Assembly (NCBI GenBank): GCA_002163975.1
Contig: CP019636.1
Location: 745,001-809,000 of the forward strand
Reading direction: 5' to 3'
DNA: 64,000 nt
Origin: Nostocales cyanobacterium HT-58-2
Lineage (GTDB): Bacteria; Cyanobacteriota; Cyanobacteriia; Cyanobacteriales; Nostocaceae
In this document: positions 1 to 11,180 of the stretch, piece by piece
How positions within the stretch are numbered: the first letter of the stretch is position 1
How the letters are laid out: each line of letters begins with the position of its first letter
Translations under genes and position numbers: made by a program
The notes under the pieces: generated by a model
Database searches by the model: none
Told to the model about the DNA's origin: nothing
Seen by the model: only the letters and a program-made list of their open reading frames with translations

Positions 1-442
1 ACGAGGTGGTCCTCGCTGATTCACATGGGATTTCACGTGCCCCATGCTACTCGGGATTCAGCTACTATCCTTCAGTTTTCGACTACAGGACTCTCACCTT
101 CTCTGGTGCAGTTTTTCGCTGCTTCGTCTAACCTCTAGATTCGACATCGCTGTCCCACTACCCTAACAAGCAAGCTCGTTAGTTTAGGCTCTTCCCCTTT
201 CGCTCACCACTACTCGGGGAATCTCTTTTGATTTCTTTTCCTCCAGCTACTAAGATGTTTCAATTCGCTGGGTTGGCTCTTTCCTGTCTATAGATTCAAC
301 AGGTAGTTCTAAGGGTTCCCCCATTCGGACATCTCCGGATCTCACGCTTGCTTCCAGCTCCCCGGAGCTTTTCGTTGGTAACCACGTCCTTCTTCGCCTC
401 TGTGTGCCTAGGTATCCACCATTAGCCCTTGTTCGCTTGACT
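1..442 (-). rRNA. rrl: 23S ribosomal RNA, 5' part (window cuts the gene)
   Basis: The reverse complement reads as the start of a bacterial 23S rRNA: GTCAAGCGAACAAGGGC, then the TGGTGGATACC motif and the well-conserved first domain. The gene runs off the left edge, so only about 440 nt of some 2.8 kb are present. It is the third member of a minus-strand rRNA operon behind 16S, tRNA-Ile and tRNA-Ala. The 5' end is placed by comparison with the E. coli start and may be a few bases off. Confidence 0.95.
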
Positions 443-749
443 TCACATTGGTGGTTCGCAAACTCAACGTCTGCAAACTTTCGATACTCATGATACTCAT
501 GGTACTAACAATTGTCTTGTTTTACCCTTGTATCACTCTTGTACCTACCTGCTACTTTCGCTTCACTTATGCAGTTTTCAAGGTTCTTCACTGGACTAGT
601 ATCCAGCAGTCGCACTTTACAGTTTCGATGCTGAACCTCATCCTATCTTTTTTTCTACTTGTGTTGCTTTCGTTCAGACTTTCACACACTCACTCTGCCT
701 GATTGAGACACCACGAGCTTGTGAAGTTTTTTCACTTCTCCACAACAGG
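443..749 (-). other. 16S-23S spacer, tRNA-Ala to 23S part, with boxA-like antiterminator
   Basis: This 307-nt spacer lies inside the rRNA operon. On the transcribed strand AGAACCTTGAAAACTGC (571-587) matches the conserved element found just before 23S in cyanobacterial spacers, where it includes the boxA antitermination signal and takes part in the processing stem. No protein gene is credible here; open frames in this stretch are chance. Confidence 0.6.
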
Positions 750-822
750 TGGAGGTAAGGAGACTCGAACTCCTGACATCCTGCTTGCAAAGCAGGCGCT
801 CTACCAACTGAGCTATACCCCC
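750..822 (-). tRNA. tRNA-Ala (anticodon TGC)
   Basis: The reverse complement starts GGGGGTATAGCTCAGTTGG and ends TACCTCCA. The 7-bp acceptor stem GGGGGTA/TACCTCC closes perfectly, the anticodon loop carries TGC and the T arm has GTTCGAGTC. It is the usual spacer tRNA-Ala of cyanobacterial rRNA operons, 73 nt with the discriminator base A, and CCA is not encoded. Confidence 0.97.
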
Positions 823-903
823 CTACTTCAATCCAAAATTCAAAATTTTCAATTCAAAACTAAGCAAAAAACTCTTCTTTTTGACTTTTGAATTTCTTCC
901 AGG

Positions 904-977
<74 letters not shown>

Positions 978-1047
978 TCATCGACCGAACCTTCGTTATA
1001 GTTTGAAAGCTTCCCTTAATCTCGCGACCGACCTCGGGATGTCTTTT

Positions 1048-1114
1048 CAGTTATCAGTTATCAATGCTCAGTTACCAGTTTTTTTGCTCACTGTTGACTG
1101 TTGATTGTTCACTG
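1048..1114. repeat. short tandemly repeated heptamer-like stretch in the rRNA spacer
   Basis: Degenerate units of CAGTTAT (1048-1078) and CTGTTGA (1091-1114) follow each other between 16S and tRNA-Ile. Such heptamer repeats are common intergenic filler in filamentous cyanobacteria. A similar CAGTTAT run lies at about 13,515-13,535, between the WD40 gene and the EnzymeI gene. Confidence 0.6.
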
Positions 1115-1131
1115 AAAAGTGGGTCTCCCTA

Positions 1132-2624
<1,493 letters not shown>

Positions 2625-2832
2625 GATTCCTTTTGTACAGATGCAATATTTGCAATATTGCACAACTGCACGCTCTTTCTTTTAGCTGATTTTTTGAAAA
2701 CCCTCAGCCTAGGTTTTATTCTTTACTGACGCAAGGCTTAAGGTGTATACTAGCTTTCAAACTATAAGATTTTCATGGTTCGCCGCCCTTGGCGTCGGCT
2801 TGTTTTCGCGTCCGCTCATCAGGCACTTATAC

Positions 2833-2861
2833 ATAGTAGCTAGCCCTCCCTAGCTTGTCAA
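2833..2861 (-). promoter_or_regulatory. probable rRNA operon promoter
   Basis: On the minus strand TTGACA (2861-2856) is followed after exactly 17 nt by TACTAT (2838-2833), a good sigma-70-type promoter about 210 nt upstream of 16S. The intervening leader (2625-2832) holds a GCAATATTGC palindrome near 2652 but no gene. The rest of the gap to nadC (2862-2972) is AT-rich and should contain the divergent nadC promoter, which I could not place. Confidence 0.65.
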
Positions 2862-2972
2862 CTCTTTTTTTGGAATTTTTGGGAATTTTTTTGAAATATC
2901 TCTGAAAGCCTCATATGGCAAGTATTGTAGGCTATAGTTAATTTTGGAAGTTGAGAAGGAAGCAATATAGTT

Positions 2973-3833
2973 GTGAGCAATTTTGGTGTCTTGCCACCTT
3001 GGGTTGTCTTAGATCCACTGCTGCGAGATTGGTTGTTGGAGGATATTGGTCGGGGCGATCGCACAACCCAAGCCCTAGTCGGTCAAGAAGTAGGATATGC
3101 GCAGTGGGTGGCGAAAGCGCCTGGAGTGATAGCGGGTTTACCAATTGCGGTAAGAATATTTCATCTTTTAGATGAAAAAGTCAGCTTTGTTCCTGTTCTG
3201 GCTGAGGGTAGTTCTTGTCAGCGGGGAGAAGTGGTGGCTAAAATTGATGGTCCTCTAGATGCACTTCTGATAGGAGAACGAGTTGCTCTTAGCTTAGTTA
3301 TGCATTTAAGTGGCATTGCATCCTTGACTCAGAAATATGTAGAACAAATTGCTGACTTACCTGCCAAGTTGGTGGATACGCGCAAAACTACACCTGGGCT
3401 GAGATTGTTGGAAAAGTATGCAACTAAGGTGGGGGGAGCGATTAATCATCGTATGGGACTGGATGATGCGGTGATGATTAAGGATAATCATATTGCGGCG
3501 GCAGGAGGAATTGGTGGAGCAATTAGCCGCGTTCGTTCCCAGATACCTTTTTTATTGTCGATAGAAGTAGAAACGGAAAGTTTAGAACAAGTGAAGGAAG
3601 CTTTGCAGCATAACGCTGACGTTATTATGTTGGATAATATGCCTGTTGACTTAATGCGTCAGGCAGTAGATATTATTCGTCAACACGATAATCGGGTTAA
3701 AATTGAAGCCTCTGGCAACATTACTTTAGAAACTATTCGTGCGGTTGCTCAGACAGGAGTAGACTACATTTCTAGTAGCGCACCGATTACTCAATCCTCT
3801 TGGTTGGATTTAAGTATGAGGATTAGACAATAA
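2973..3833 (+). CDS. nadC: nicotinate-nucleotide pyrophosphorylase (carboxylating)
   Basis: Quinolinate phosphoribosyltransferase joins quinolinate and PRPP to give nicotinate mononucleotide in de novo NAD synthesis, in the cytoplasm. The 286-residue product has the usual family length. Visible motifs are GDRTT near the N-terminus, the DTRKTTPG substrate-binding segment, NHRMGLDDAVMIKDNH and the C-terminal ISSSAPT-like strand of the barrel. The start is GTG at 2973, preceded by a GAGAAGGA ribosome-binding site at 2953. The gene is divergent from the rRNA operon and is followed 63 nt later by a DUF4336 gene with which it may be co-transcribed. Confidence 0.95.
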   Translation: MSNFGVLPPWVVLDPLLRDWLLEDIGRGDRTTQALVGQEVGYAQWVAKAPGVIAGLPIAVRIFHLLDEKVSFVPVLAEGSSCQRGEVVAKIDGPLDALLIGERVALSLVMHLSGIASLTQKYVEQIADLPAKLVDTRKTTPGLRLLEKYATKVGGAINHRMGLDDAVMIKDNHIAAAGGIGGAISRVRSQIPFLLSIEVETESLEQVKEALQHNADVIMLDNMPVDLMRQAVDIIRQHDNRVKIEASGNITLETIRAVAQTGVDYISSSAPITQSSWLDLSMRIRQ

Positions 3834-3896
3834 TTATAGTTAGATTTAAACAAAAGGCTTTTGAAGTTGATTCACAGTGCTTGTCAGTGAGCAATC

Positions 3897-4622
3897 ATGC
3901 TTAGAGAAATCGACAACAACATTTGGAGCGCAGAACAACCGTTAAAGTATTGGGGACTGGAGGTTGGTACGCGGATGACAGTGATTCGCCTTACAACTAA
4001 CGAACTAATCGTTATTTCCCCCATTCAGTCTGACAACGCTACTATTCATAAACTCAACAAAATTGGTAAGGTTGCTTATATCATTGCCCCAAATATCTAT
4101 CACCATCTTTTTGTATCTGACTTTAAGTCCGTTTACCAAAAAGCGCAGCTTTGGGTTACACCAGGTTTAGCCTCTAAAAGACCCAATCTCTATTTTGATA
4201 AAGTCATAACTAATAAAGAAGGTAATATTCTGGATGAAGTTTATTATTTATTATTTGATGGATTTAAAGTTCTTGATTTAAGTGGACCGTCAATAGTTAA
4301 TGAATTTGTCTTCTTTCATAAAAAAAGCCGCACTTTGATATTGACGGACACAGCCTTTTATTTTGATGAAAGCTTTTCTTTGAAAACGCGGCTGGCTGCT
4401 CAGTTATTAGGAGCATACAAGCAACTGAGTCCATCACTTTTAGACAAATTAGCCATAACAGACAAGGAAAAAGTTAGAGAGTCAGTTGAAAAGATACTTC
4501 GTTGGGACTTCGATAGAGTTATCATGGCTCACGGTAGCATTATTGAAACGAATGGAAAGCAAAAACTGAAAGAAGGATATGAATGGGTTTTAAAGAATAC
4601 ATCTTTGAAGAGAAAAAGTTAA
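3897..4622 (+). CDS. DUF4336 domain protein
   Basis: The 241-residue protein begins with the family signature MLREIDNNIWSAEQPL and LEVGTRMTVIRL. DUF4336 proteins resemble metallo-beta-lactamase-fold proteins but their biochemical role is unknown. Residues typical of that fold are visible, such as ISPI after a beta strand and YIIAPNIYHHLF, where other fold members carry metal ligands. A C-terminal MAHGS segment fits the last ligand strand. No signal peptide or membrane span is seen. It sits between nadC and argS without an obvious functional link. Confidence 0.8.
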   Translation: MLREIDNNIWSAEQPLKYWGLEVGTRMTVIRLTTNELIVISPIQSDNATIHKLNKIGKVAYIIAPNIYHHLFVSDFKSVYQKAQLWVTPGLASKRPNLYFDKVITNKEGNILDEVYYLLFDGFKVLDLSGPSIVNEFVFFHKKSRTLILTDTAFYFDESFSLKTRLAAQLLGAYKQLSPSLLDKLAITDKEKVRESVEKILRWDFDRVIMAHGSIIETNGKQKLKEGYEWVLKNTSLKRKS

Positions 4623-4746
4623 TATCTCAAAAGGTCAAGAGTTGTAGAGACATAGTATTTTTTTACGTGTTTGATATCTTGACAGTTGCTCCCTTATATA
4701 TGAAGGGGTAAATAAAATAACCCTGCTCGTACAAAAAACAATAAAC

Positions 4747-6507
4747 ATGAAAGCTACACAAGAAAAACTAAAACTGAAATTACAGGAGGCTTTGAGCGCA
4801 GCTTTTGGCGCTGAATATGCAGGAGTAGATCCAATTTTGGTTCTTGCTAGCAATCCTAAATTTGGTGATTATCAAGCGAATGTTGCTTTACCTTTAGCAA
4901 AGCAGTTGGGACAGCAACCAAGGGCGATCGCACAACAAATCGTCGATAAACTTGATATATCAGATATTTGCAAACCACCAGAAGTCGCTGGTCCTGGGTT
5001 TATCAATCTTAAGCTGCAAACAGAATACCTGGAAGCACAACTCAAGGCAATTCAAGCAGATCCAAGGTTAGGAGTCGCACCAGTTAAAAATCCCAAGCGG
5101 GTGATTGTGGATTACCCAAGCCCAAACATTGCCAAAGAAATGCATGTGGGGCATTTGCGTCCAGCAGTGATTGGAGATTGCCTTTCCCGAATTGTAGAAT
5201 TTGTCGGTCATGATGTCCAAAGAATTAGCCATGTGGGCGATTGGGGAACGCCTTTTGGGATGCTTATTGCTTATCTAGAAAAAGCATACCCAGAAGCTTT
5301 GACTACCACTGAAACGTTAAATTTAGGCGACTTGTCTTCGTTTTACCGTGAGGCAAAGAAACTGTTTGATACAGATGAAAATTTTCAAGAAGCAGCTCGC
5401 CAGGCTGTAGTAAAGTTGCAGGCAGGAGATGAAAAGACACTGCTGGCATGGAAGATAGTCTGTCAACTCTCCAGTAGAGCATATCAAGTTATTTATAATT
5501 TGTTGGGCATTGCTTCTTTTCTTGAACGGGGTGAGTCATTTTACAACGCTTTGTTACCCGAAGTTGTAGAGGAATTGGATAAAAAAGATCTGCTAGTGGA
5601 GAATCAAGGAGCAAAGTGCGTTTTCCTCGACGGCTTCACGAACAGGGAAGGTGAGCCTCTACCTTTGATTGTGCAAAAATCTGATGGAGGCTACAATTAC
5701 GCTGCAACGGATTTAGCAGCAATCCGCTACCGAGTGGAAGTGGATAAAGTTCAGCGCGTCATTTACCCAGTTGGTGCAGAACAAACAAATCACTTTGCCC
5801 AAATTTTCCAGGTAGGAAGAAAAGCAGGTTGGATCACAGACGATGTAGAGTTTGTTCATGCACCATTCGGTCTGGTGCTTGGGGAAGATGGTCAAAAGTT
5901 GAAAACTCGTTCTGGGGAAGCCGTACGGTTGCGGGATTTGTTGGAAGGTGCGATCGCCCACGCTCGTGCAGATATAGAAAAGAGAGTACAAGAAGAAGGA
6001 CGCGAAGAAACGGAAGAGTTTATTAACAATGTTGCCCAAGTTATTGGTATCAGTGCAGTAAAATATGCTGATCTCAGTCAAAATCGCACTAGCAACTACA
6101 TCTTCAGCTATGACAAGATGCTAGCGCTTAAAGGCAACACTGCGCCATATATGCTTTATGCTTACGTCAGAACTCAAGGCATCAGTCGTGAAGGTAACAT
6201 TGAATTTGAAAAGCTGGGAACAGATGCCCAAATTCTCCTGCGGGAAGAAACAGAATTAACCTTAGCAAAGCACTTGTTACAACTTGATGAAGTTATCAGT
6301 GAAGTCGAGAAAGATTTGCTACCCAATCGGTTGTGCGAATATTTGTATCAGCTAAGCGATAAGTTTAACAAGTTTTACGAAAATTGTCCTGTTCTTAAAG
6401 CTGAAGAGCCTGTGCGGACATCACGGCTGGTGCTGTGTGATTTAACGGCTAGAACTTTGAAGCTAGGACTTTCATTGCTGGGAATTGGAATTTTGGAGAG
6501 GATGTAA
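4747..6507 (+). CDS. argS: arginyl-tRNA synthetase
   Basis: Class I aminoacyl-tRNA synthetase that charges tRNA-Arg. The 586 residues match the usual length. The N-terminal additional domain comes first (about 1-110), then the HIGH-type motif HVGH at 133-136 in the Rossmann catalytic domain. The class-specific GQKLKTRSG segment stands in for KMSKS, and the DALR anticodon-binding domain ends the protein. The gene has its own upstream gap of 124 nt and looks like an ordinary housekeeping gene; two HIP1 sites lie within it. Confidence 0.96.
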   Translation: MKATQEKLKLKLQEALSAAFGAEYAGVDPILVLASNPKFGDYQANVALPLAKQLGQQPRAIAQQIVDKLDISDICKPPEVAGPGFINLKLQTEYLEAQLKAIQADPRLGVAPVKNPKRVIVDYPSPNIAKEMHVGHLRPAVIGDCLSRIVEFVGHDVQRISHVGDWGTPFGMLIAYLEKAYPEALTTTETLNLGDLSSFYREAKKLFDTDENFQEAARQAVVKLQAGDEKTLLAWKIVCQLSSRAYQVIYNLLGIASFLERGESFYNALLPEVVEELDKKDLLVENQGAKCVFLDGFTNREGEPLPLIVQKSDGGYNYAATDLAAIRYRVEVDKVQRVIYPVGAEQTNHFAQIFQVGRKAGWITDDVEFVHAPFGLVLGEDGQKLKTRSGEAVRLRDLLEGAIAHARADIEKRVQEEGREETEEFINNVAQVIGISAVKYADLSQNRTSNYIFSYDKMLALKGNTAPYMLYAYVRTQGISREGNIEFEKLGTDAQILLREETELTLAKHLLQLDEVISEVEKDLLPNRLCEYLYQLSDKFNKFYENCPVLKAEEPVRTSRLVLCDLTARTLKLGLSLLGIGILERM

Positions 6508-6597
6508 AAAGAGGCGATAATTGCCAAGCCAAGCAGTCAGGTGTAAGTCGTCTGACTGCAATTAAACTAGAGGTAGCAACAAAAGCTATCAATTATT

Positions 6598-7365
6598 ATG
6601 ACGGCTGCCAAAAACTCACAAGTATCTGCGGAATTCACTGTAGAGGCTGAAGAAGAAGGTATAATTTTTCCACCGTGTGATTTGTGGAGTGACGAACCTC
6701 CTTTGGAAAGTGACCTTCATCGTGAGCTTATAGAACTCCTGCTGGCTTGTCTTAAGTGGTGGTGGCGAAATCGTACTGACTTTTACGCCAGTGGTAATCT
6801 CACTATCTATTACAGCCCTGAACACATTACTACACGGGATTTTAGAGGACCAGACTTTTTTGTTGTCTTGGGATGCGAAAACCGTCCGCGCAAAAGTTGG
6901 GTTTTGTGGGCAGAGGAGGGCAAGTATCCCAACGTGATTATTGAATTGCTCTCTAACAGTACTGCTAAAGTTGACAGAGGACCTAAAAAGCAACTGTACC
7001 AGGATACGTTTCGCACGCCCGAATACTTTTGGTTTCATCCAGAAACCCAAGAATTTCAAGGATTTTTGCTTGTGGGAGGTGAATATCAACCCATAGAACC
7101 AAATGCTGAAGGGTGGCTATGGAGTCAACAGCTAGAGTTGTTCTTGGGGGTTCACGAGTCCAAGTTGCGTTTTTTTAGTCCTGACAAGCAACTCGTACCA
7201 ACACCGGAAGAAAGAGCAGAAGCTGCACAGCAAGAAGCTGAAGCTGCACAGCAACGGGCTGAAGCAGAACGACAACAAAAAGAACTTGCACAACAACGGG
7301 TAGAAGAACTACTGGCTAAACTAAAGGATTTGGGTGTTGATTTACCAGATGACTCAGCAGAGTGA
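6598..7365 (+). CDS. Uma2-family (DUF820) endonuclease-like protein with coiled-coil tail
   Basis: The 255-residue protein has a PD-(D/E)XK-type Uma2 domain at about 30-190: DFRGPDFFVVLG supplies the conserved acidic strand and NVIIELLS the Glu strand. The tail from about 203 is an Ala/Glu/Gln-rich coiled coil with repeated AEAAQQ units, a standard architecture in cyanobacteria, where Uma2 genes are highly amplified. The biological role of the family is not established; a nuclease activity is inferred from fold only. A second Uma2 gene follows 18 nt downstream, so the two are probably co-transcribed. Confidence 0.85.
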   Translation: MTAAKNSQVSAEFTVEAEEEGIIFPPCDLWSDEPPLESDLHRELIELLLACLKWWWRNRTDFYASGNLTIYYSPEHITTRDFRGPDFFVVLGCENRPRKSWVLWAEEGKYPNVIIELLSNSTAKVDRGPKKQLYQDTFRTPEYFWFHPETQEFQGFLLVGGEYQPIEPNAEGWLWSQQLELFLGVHESKLRFFSPDKQLVPTPEERAEAAQQEAEAAQQRAEAERQQKELAQQRVEELLAKLKDLGVDLPDDSAE

Positions 7366-7383
7366 ATTGGAGGTGACTGCAAA

Positions 7384-7947
7384 ATGCTACGGGCACTATC
7401 TAAGCCACTGACTTTGGAAGAGTTTCTCAAGCTACCGGAAACTAAACCTGCTAGCGAATATATAGATGGTCAAGTTATTCAAAAGCCCATGCCGCAAGGA
7501 GAACACAGCACTATTCAAGGTGAACTGATTATTGCTATTAATGCCATAGTCAAACCCCAAAAAGTTGCACGAGCATTTCCAGAACTGCGCTGTACCTTTG
7601 ATGGAAGGTCAATTGTGCCTGATGTAGCGGTATTTACTTGGGAGAAAATTCCTCGTAAAGAAAATGGGGGTGTAGCCAATTTATTTCAAGTAGCTCCTGA
7701 TTGGACAATTGAAACTCTATCTCCTGACCAAAGTCAAACAAAAGTTATAAAAAATATTCTGCATTGCCTGGAATATCAAACGCAAATGGGGTGGCTGATT
7801 GATCCACAAGAGCAATCTGTGTTTGTGTACTTGCGCAATCAACAGCCAGTCGTATTGGAGAAAGCGGAGGCTTTGCTACCTGTACCAGAATTTGCAAGTG
7901 AGTTACAACTCACAGTGGGGCAATTATTTGGTTGGCTGTTGGAGTAA
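7384..7947 (+). CDS. Uma2-family (DUF820) endonuclease-like protein
   Basis: The 187-residue protein is the short form of the Uma2 family. Conserved parts are the TLEEFLKLPETKPASEYIDG opening, the SIVPDVAVF acidic strand and a weakly matched TIETLSPDQS segment where most members read IEVLSPS. It lacks the coiled-coil tail of its upstream neighbour and is only distantly similar to it, so this is a pair of different family members rather than a recent duplication. The start is ATG with GGAGGTGA seven bases upstream. Function is unknown; a nuclease fold is inferred. Confidence 0.85.
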   Translation: MLRALSKPLTLEEFLKLPETKPASEYIDGQVIQKPMPQGEHSTIQGELIIAINAIVKPQKVARAFPELRCTFDGRSIVPDVAVFTWEKIPRKENGGVANLFQVAPDWTIETLSPDQSQTKVIKNILHCLEYQTQMGWLIDPQEQSVFVYLRNQQPVVLEKAEALLPVPEFASELQLTVGQLFGWLLE

Positions 7948-8085
7948 GTTCAATGAGTTAATCCAAGTTGCTAACTTTCTAGATAACGTAGTACTTGGCA
8001 ACTACAAAGCATGAGTCGGAAATTCTAAAGGATTAATATATTCATAACTCCTGCATCTAACTTCTGTAAATCCGACATCCCCCTC

Positions 8086-9564
8086 ATGAACGCAAATCAT
8101 ATTTTACCCAACTACATTAATGGTCAGTGGTGTACATCTACTGCTACAGAATACTTGGATGTTATCAACCCAGCAACAACAGAAATACTAGCTCAAGTTC
8201 CGCTATCACCAGCTTCTGAGGTCAACCAAGCGACGGAAGCAGCCGCAGAGGCTTTTGCAAATTGGCGACGCACTCCACCCCCAGAACGAGTACAGTATTT
8301 ATTTAAACTCAAGAATCTGCTAGAAGAGAATTTAGAAGACTTGGCTCGGACAATCACGCTGGAATGTGGTAAGACTTTAGCTGAGTCAAAAGGCGAAATG
8401 CGCCGTGCTATTGAAAACGTCGAAGTTGCCTGCGGTATTCCGATGATGATGCAGGGGACGAACCTGGAAGACATTGCTAGCGGCATTGATGAAATGATGA
8501 TTCGGCAACCTTTGGGAGTTGCTGCGGTGATTGCCCCGTTTAACTTTCCAGGGATGATTCCGTTTTGGTTTATGCCTTATGCGATCGCTTGTGGCAATAC
8601 CTACATCGTCAAGCCGTCGGAAAAAGTACCTCTAACGATGCAAAAAATCTTCCAACTTCTAGAAAAGACAGGCTTGCCCAAAGGTGTCGTCAACTTGGTG
8701 AATGGTGCGAAAGAAGCTGTAGATGCAATTTTGGATCACCCTAAAATTCGCGCAATTAGTTTTGTTGGCTCTACACCTATCGCTAAATATATATACAGTC
8801 GTGCGGCGGCAAATGGCAAACGAGTCCAATGCCAAGGTGGTGCCAAAAATCCCCTAATTGTTTTGCCTGATGCAGATTTAGACATGACGACACGCATTGC
8901 TGCTGATAGTGCTTTTGGTTGTGCAGGGCAACGTTGTTTGGCTGCATCCATCGCAGTGACTGTGGGAGAAGCGCGTCGGACGTTCACAGAAGCAATAGCA
9001 GAAACTGCCAAAAAGCGTGTCGTAGGTAATGGTTTAGACCAAGGCGTAGAAATGGGACCCGTTATTACAACCGAGAGTCAGACACGGATTGAGAATTTGA
9101 TTCAAAAAGGTTCAGACGAAGGGGCGACAGTGTTAGTGGATGGGCGACATCCCAAGATATCAGGTTATGAAAAGGGCCATTTTGTACGTCCTACGATTCT
9201 GCAAAACGTTGATCCAGCAGGTGAAATTGCCAGGACGGAAATTTTTGGTCCAGTGCTGAGTTTAATACATTTAGAGACAATTGAGCAGGCGATCGCCCTC
9301 GTTAACAGTGGTGAATACGGCAACATGGCTTGTTTGTTCACCTCCAGTGGCGCAGCTGCCCGTAAGTTCCGCTATGAAGCTGAGGCTGGCAATATTGGCA
9401 TTAATATAGGAGTCGCTGCACCAATGGCGTTTTTCCCCTTCAGCGGTTGGAAAGAAAGCTTTTTTGGAGACTTGCACGGTCAAAGCAATCATGCTGTAGA
9501 ATTTTTTACACAGACGAAAGTCGTCGTAGAACGTTGGCCAAAGGATTGGTCGCGTCAATTTTGA
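8086..9564 (+). CDS. mmsA: CoA-acylating methylmalonate-semialdehyde dehydrogenase
   Basis: Aldehyde dehydrogenase superfamily member of 492 residues that would oxidise methylmalonate semialdehyde (or malonate semialdehyde) with NAD and CoA, a step in valine and pyrimidine catabolism. The opening [14 protein letters not shown], the [13 protein letters not shown] substrate-cleft motif, [12 protein letters not shown] and the catalytic cysteine in GCAGQRCLA are all typical of the MmsA subgroup. The C-terminal [17 protein letters not shown] block agrees. No other valine-degradation gene lies nearby. The last bases overlap the convergent DUF2087 gene by 10 bp. Confidence 0.92.
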   Translation: MNANHILPNYINGQWCTSTATEYLDVINPATTEILAQVPLSPASEVNQATEAAAEAFANWRRTPPPERVQYLFKLKNLLEENLEDLARTITLECGKTLAESKGEMRRAIENVEVACGIPMMMQGTNLEDIASGIDEMMIRQPLGVAAVIAPFNFPGMIPFWFMPYAIACGNTYIVKPSEKVPLTMQKIFQLLEKTGLPKGVVNLVNGAKEAVDAILDHPKIRAISFVGSTPIAKYIYSRAAANGKRVQCQGGAKNPLIVLPDADLDMTTRIAADSAFGCAGQRCLAASIAVTVGEARRTFTEAIAETAKKRVVGNGLDQGVEMGPVITTESQTRIENLIQKGSDEGATVLVDGRHPKISGYEKGHFVRPTILQNVDPAGEIARTEIFGPVLSLIHLETIEQAIALVNSGEYGNMACLFTSSGAAARKFRYEAEAGNIGINIGVAAPMAFFPFSGWKESFFGDLHGQSNHAVEFFTQTKVVVERWPKDWSRQF

Positions 9565-9836
9565 TGATGACACCAGTAAGCGGAACCGTCCCGCTTTCTG
9601 TCAATTAACCCTCTTTCAAATAGATCTCGTCGCAACATTGCAGGATCGCCAAAGGTGTGATGCTGATTAAGTAGTGTGTTCACCTCTTTTTCTGTGTAAA
9701 TCACACCAACCTCAAACTTGGACGCTAAATATTCCAACACCAACTTCTGAAACTTTCCCTTGTTGCGTTTAGAAGGCCATTCTTTGATACGTCCCTGTTC
9801 ATCCAGATAGCTTTTTAGTTCGTCTGGGTAATTCAT
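9555..9836 (-). CDS. DUF2087 domain protein
   Basis: The 93-residue protein matches DUF2087: an opening with [18 protein letters not shown], a central [11 protein letters not shown] helix-turn region and a closing [21 protein letters not shown]. The fold looks like a small winged helix, and some DUF2087 proteins carry an ArsR- or MarR-like regulator in front, but here the domain stands alone. A role in transcription control is possible but unproven. It is convergent with mmsA and overlaps its 3' end by 10 bp. Confidence 0.85.
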   Translation of the reverse strand: MNYPDELKSYLDEQGRIKEWPSKRNKGKFQKLVLEYLASKFEVGVIYTEKEVNTLLNQHHTFGDPAMLRRDLFERGLIDRKRDGSAYWCHHQN

Positions 9837-10284
9837 GCTTTACTTTATTGCTTTGCAAAATAAGGAACGAACATTGAAACACATCACAATTGTGTATTAG
9901 TTTTTCGGAAAACTAGATCAACTCATTAGACCTCTTGCATGAATACTGTAAAAGATTTGTAGGATGTGTCAGGACGAAGTCCGTAACGCATCTTTTAAGA
10001 TTTGTTGTGCTGCTTTACTCTCTCATTCCCCGACACAAAATATTCGTGTAAGAGTTCTAATGCTTAAACTTGGCACTTAATTAAAGAGACTTTCGTCACT
10101 ATAAGTCATACTGGGCAAACCTCAGTTAACAGCAGTAAACACAGTCAAGAGTAAGCTGCTGTGAACACTTATTGGAAATTCACCCGCTGCAAATTCTGTT
10201 GCTATTTGCCTAAGTGGTTTGTTTTTCGCTCGTGGTAGTTTGGATAAAAATATAACAATGTTGCAGGTAGTGAAGGAGTAGAAC
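9837..10284. other. intergenic region with a dispersed repeat
   Basis: No gene is seen. A GTAGGATGTGTC...GTAACGCATC module at about 9,960-9,996 belongs to the same short repeat type as 23,802-23,874. The gap must contain divergent promoters for the DUF2087 gene and the 10,285 gene; none was placed with confidence. Confidence 0.5.
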
Positions 10285-10674
10285 GTGAAAAATTCATTTA
10301 TTACGAAAACATTGTTCGCATCATTTAGTTTATTAGCTTTATGTACCCCACAAAGCGCTCATGCTCAAATAATACCGCAGCCTTGGGTGTCAGTTGGTAG
10401 CCAAGAAGGTGATATTACATATTCTGTGGGTGCAAGAGCATTGAATTTGGGGGCGGAGTTAGGATTTGGTCCTGACGGCGCTACGGGTGTAGATGTACTC
10501 AAATTTATCAGCTTGCCTGTGGTCTCACCATATGTAGGTCTGGGATACTATTCAGCCGATAAAGGTGTTGCTTTTTCTGGTGGAGTTCAGGTAGGTGCTA
10601 GCGATAACGTTTTTGTTGGTGTTGGTTATAACTCTGTTCGAGGAATCAACGGACAATTAGGAGTAAGGTTCTAA
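10285..10674 (+). CDS. small exported protein, probably beta-rich
   Basis: Hypothetical protein of 129 residues. Residues 1-27 form a clear Sec signal peptide (Lys, hydrophobic core FASFSLLALC, cleavage after SAHA). The mature part, about 100 residues, alternates Gly, aromatic and polar residues (for example GVGYNSVRGINGQLGVRF) and ends in Phe, as small outer-membrane or periplasmic beta proteins often do. No family was recognised. The start is GTG at 10285 with AAGGAGT twelve bases upstream. It is a single-gene unit with a hairpin after its stop. Confidence 0.75.
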   Translation: MKNSFITKTLFASFSLLALCTPQSAHAQIIPQPWVSVGSQEGDITYSVGARALNLGAELGFGPDGATGVDVLKFISLPVVSPYVGLGYYSADKGVAFSGGVQVGASDNVFVGVGYNSVRGINGQLGVRF

Positions 10675-10703
10675 TTTTTCTCACTGTTTACTTCTTCACA
10701 GGG

Positions 10704-10728
10704 TGTGTGGAACGTTAGGTTTCACACA
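10704..10728 (+). terminator. hairpin downstream of the exported-protein gene
   Basis: TGTGTGGAA (704-712) pairs with TTTCACACA (720-728) with one G-U and a 7-nt loop, 30 nt after the stop codon. There is no clean T-run after it, which is usual in cyanobacteria, so the terminator role is inferred. Confidence 0.4.
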
Positions 10729-11180
10729 TCTTGCCCAGAAAGTTTCAGAATCGGCAAAATAAGTTCTTAATACTCTTTTTTTAGTTAATTTACCTTGTTT
10801 ATATAGCAGTTCTATCTAAAATGAATCGGCAAGACACTGTGATATGAAAGAAAAAGTCAAAAAATATGTCTTACAAGTTATTTACAATTGCTATATAATT
10901 GTCTAGTAAACACACAAATTCTTTATTGTGTTGCAATATTGATTTGTAAAACTTTTATCTAGTTTTAAATTATTTTTTGAAAAAATAATTATAAAGCTTA
11001 TTTTTAGCAAATTGTCGCAGATTCTTTATTTCTGTATAAAGAATGAGATGCCAGCAAGTAGTAGGATTGTTGTATCCAAACTTTCAGTGTAGATAGCGGG
11101 ATTTTATACAAAGTATAGCTATTACTGAAATTAACAATATTAAACACTGGTAATTGTATTAACTCAGCAGGCATCTTTTT
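10729..11180. other. AT-rich intergenic region
   Basis: About 450 nt with strong AT bias and no credible gene, RNA or repeat that I can identify. It should hold the promoter of the WD40 gene. Confidence 0.5.

Noticed and set aside
448..891. Open frames of 84 and 62 codons on the plus strand
   Set aside because: They lie in the rRNA spacer and across tRNA-Ala; the RNA features explain the sequence.
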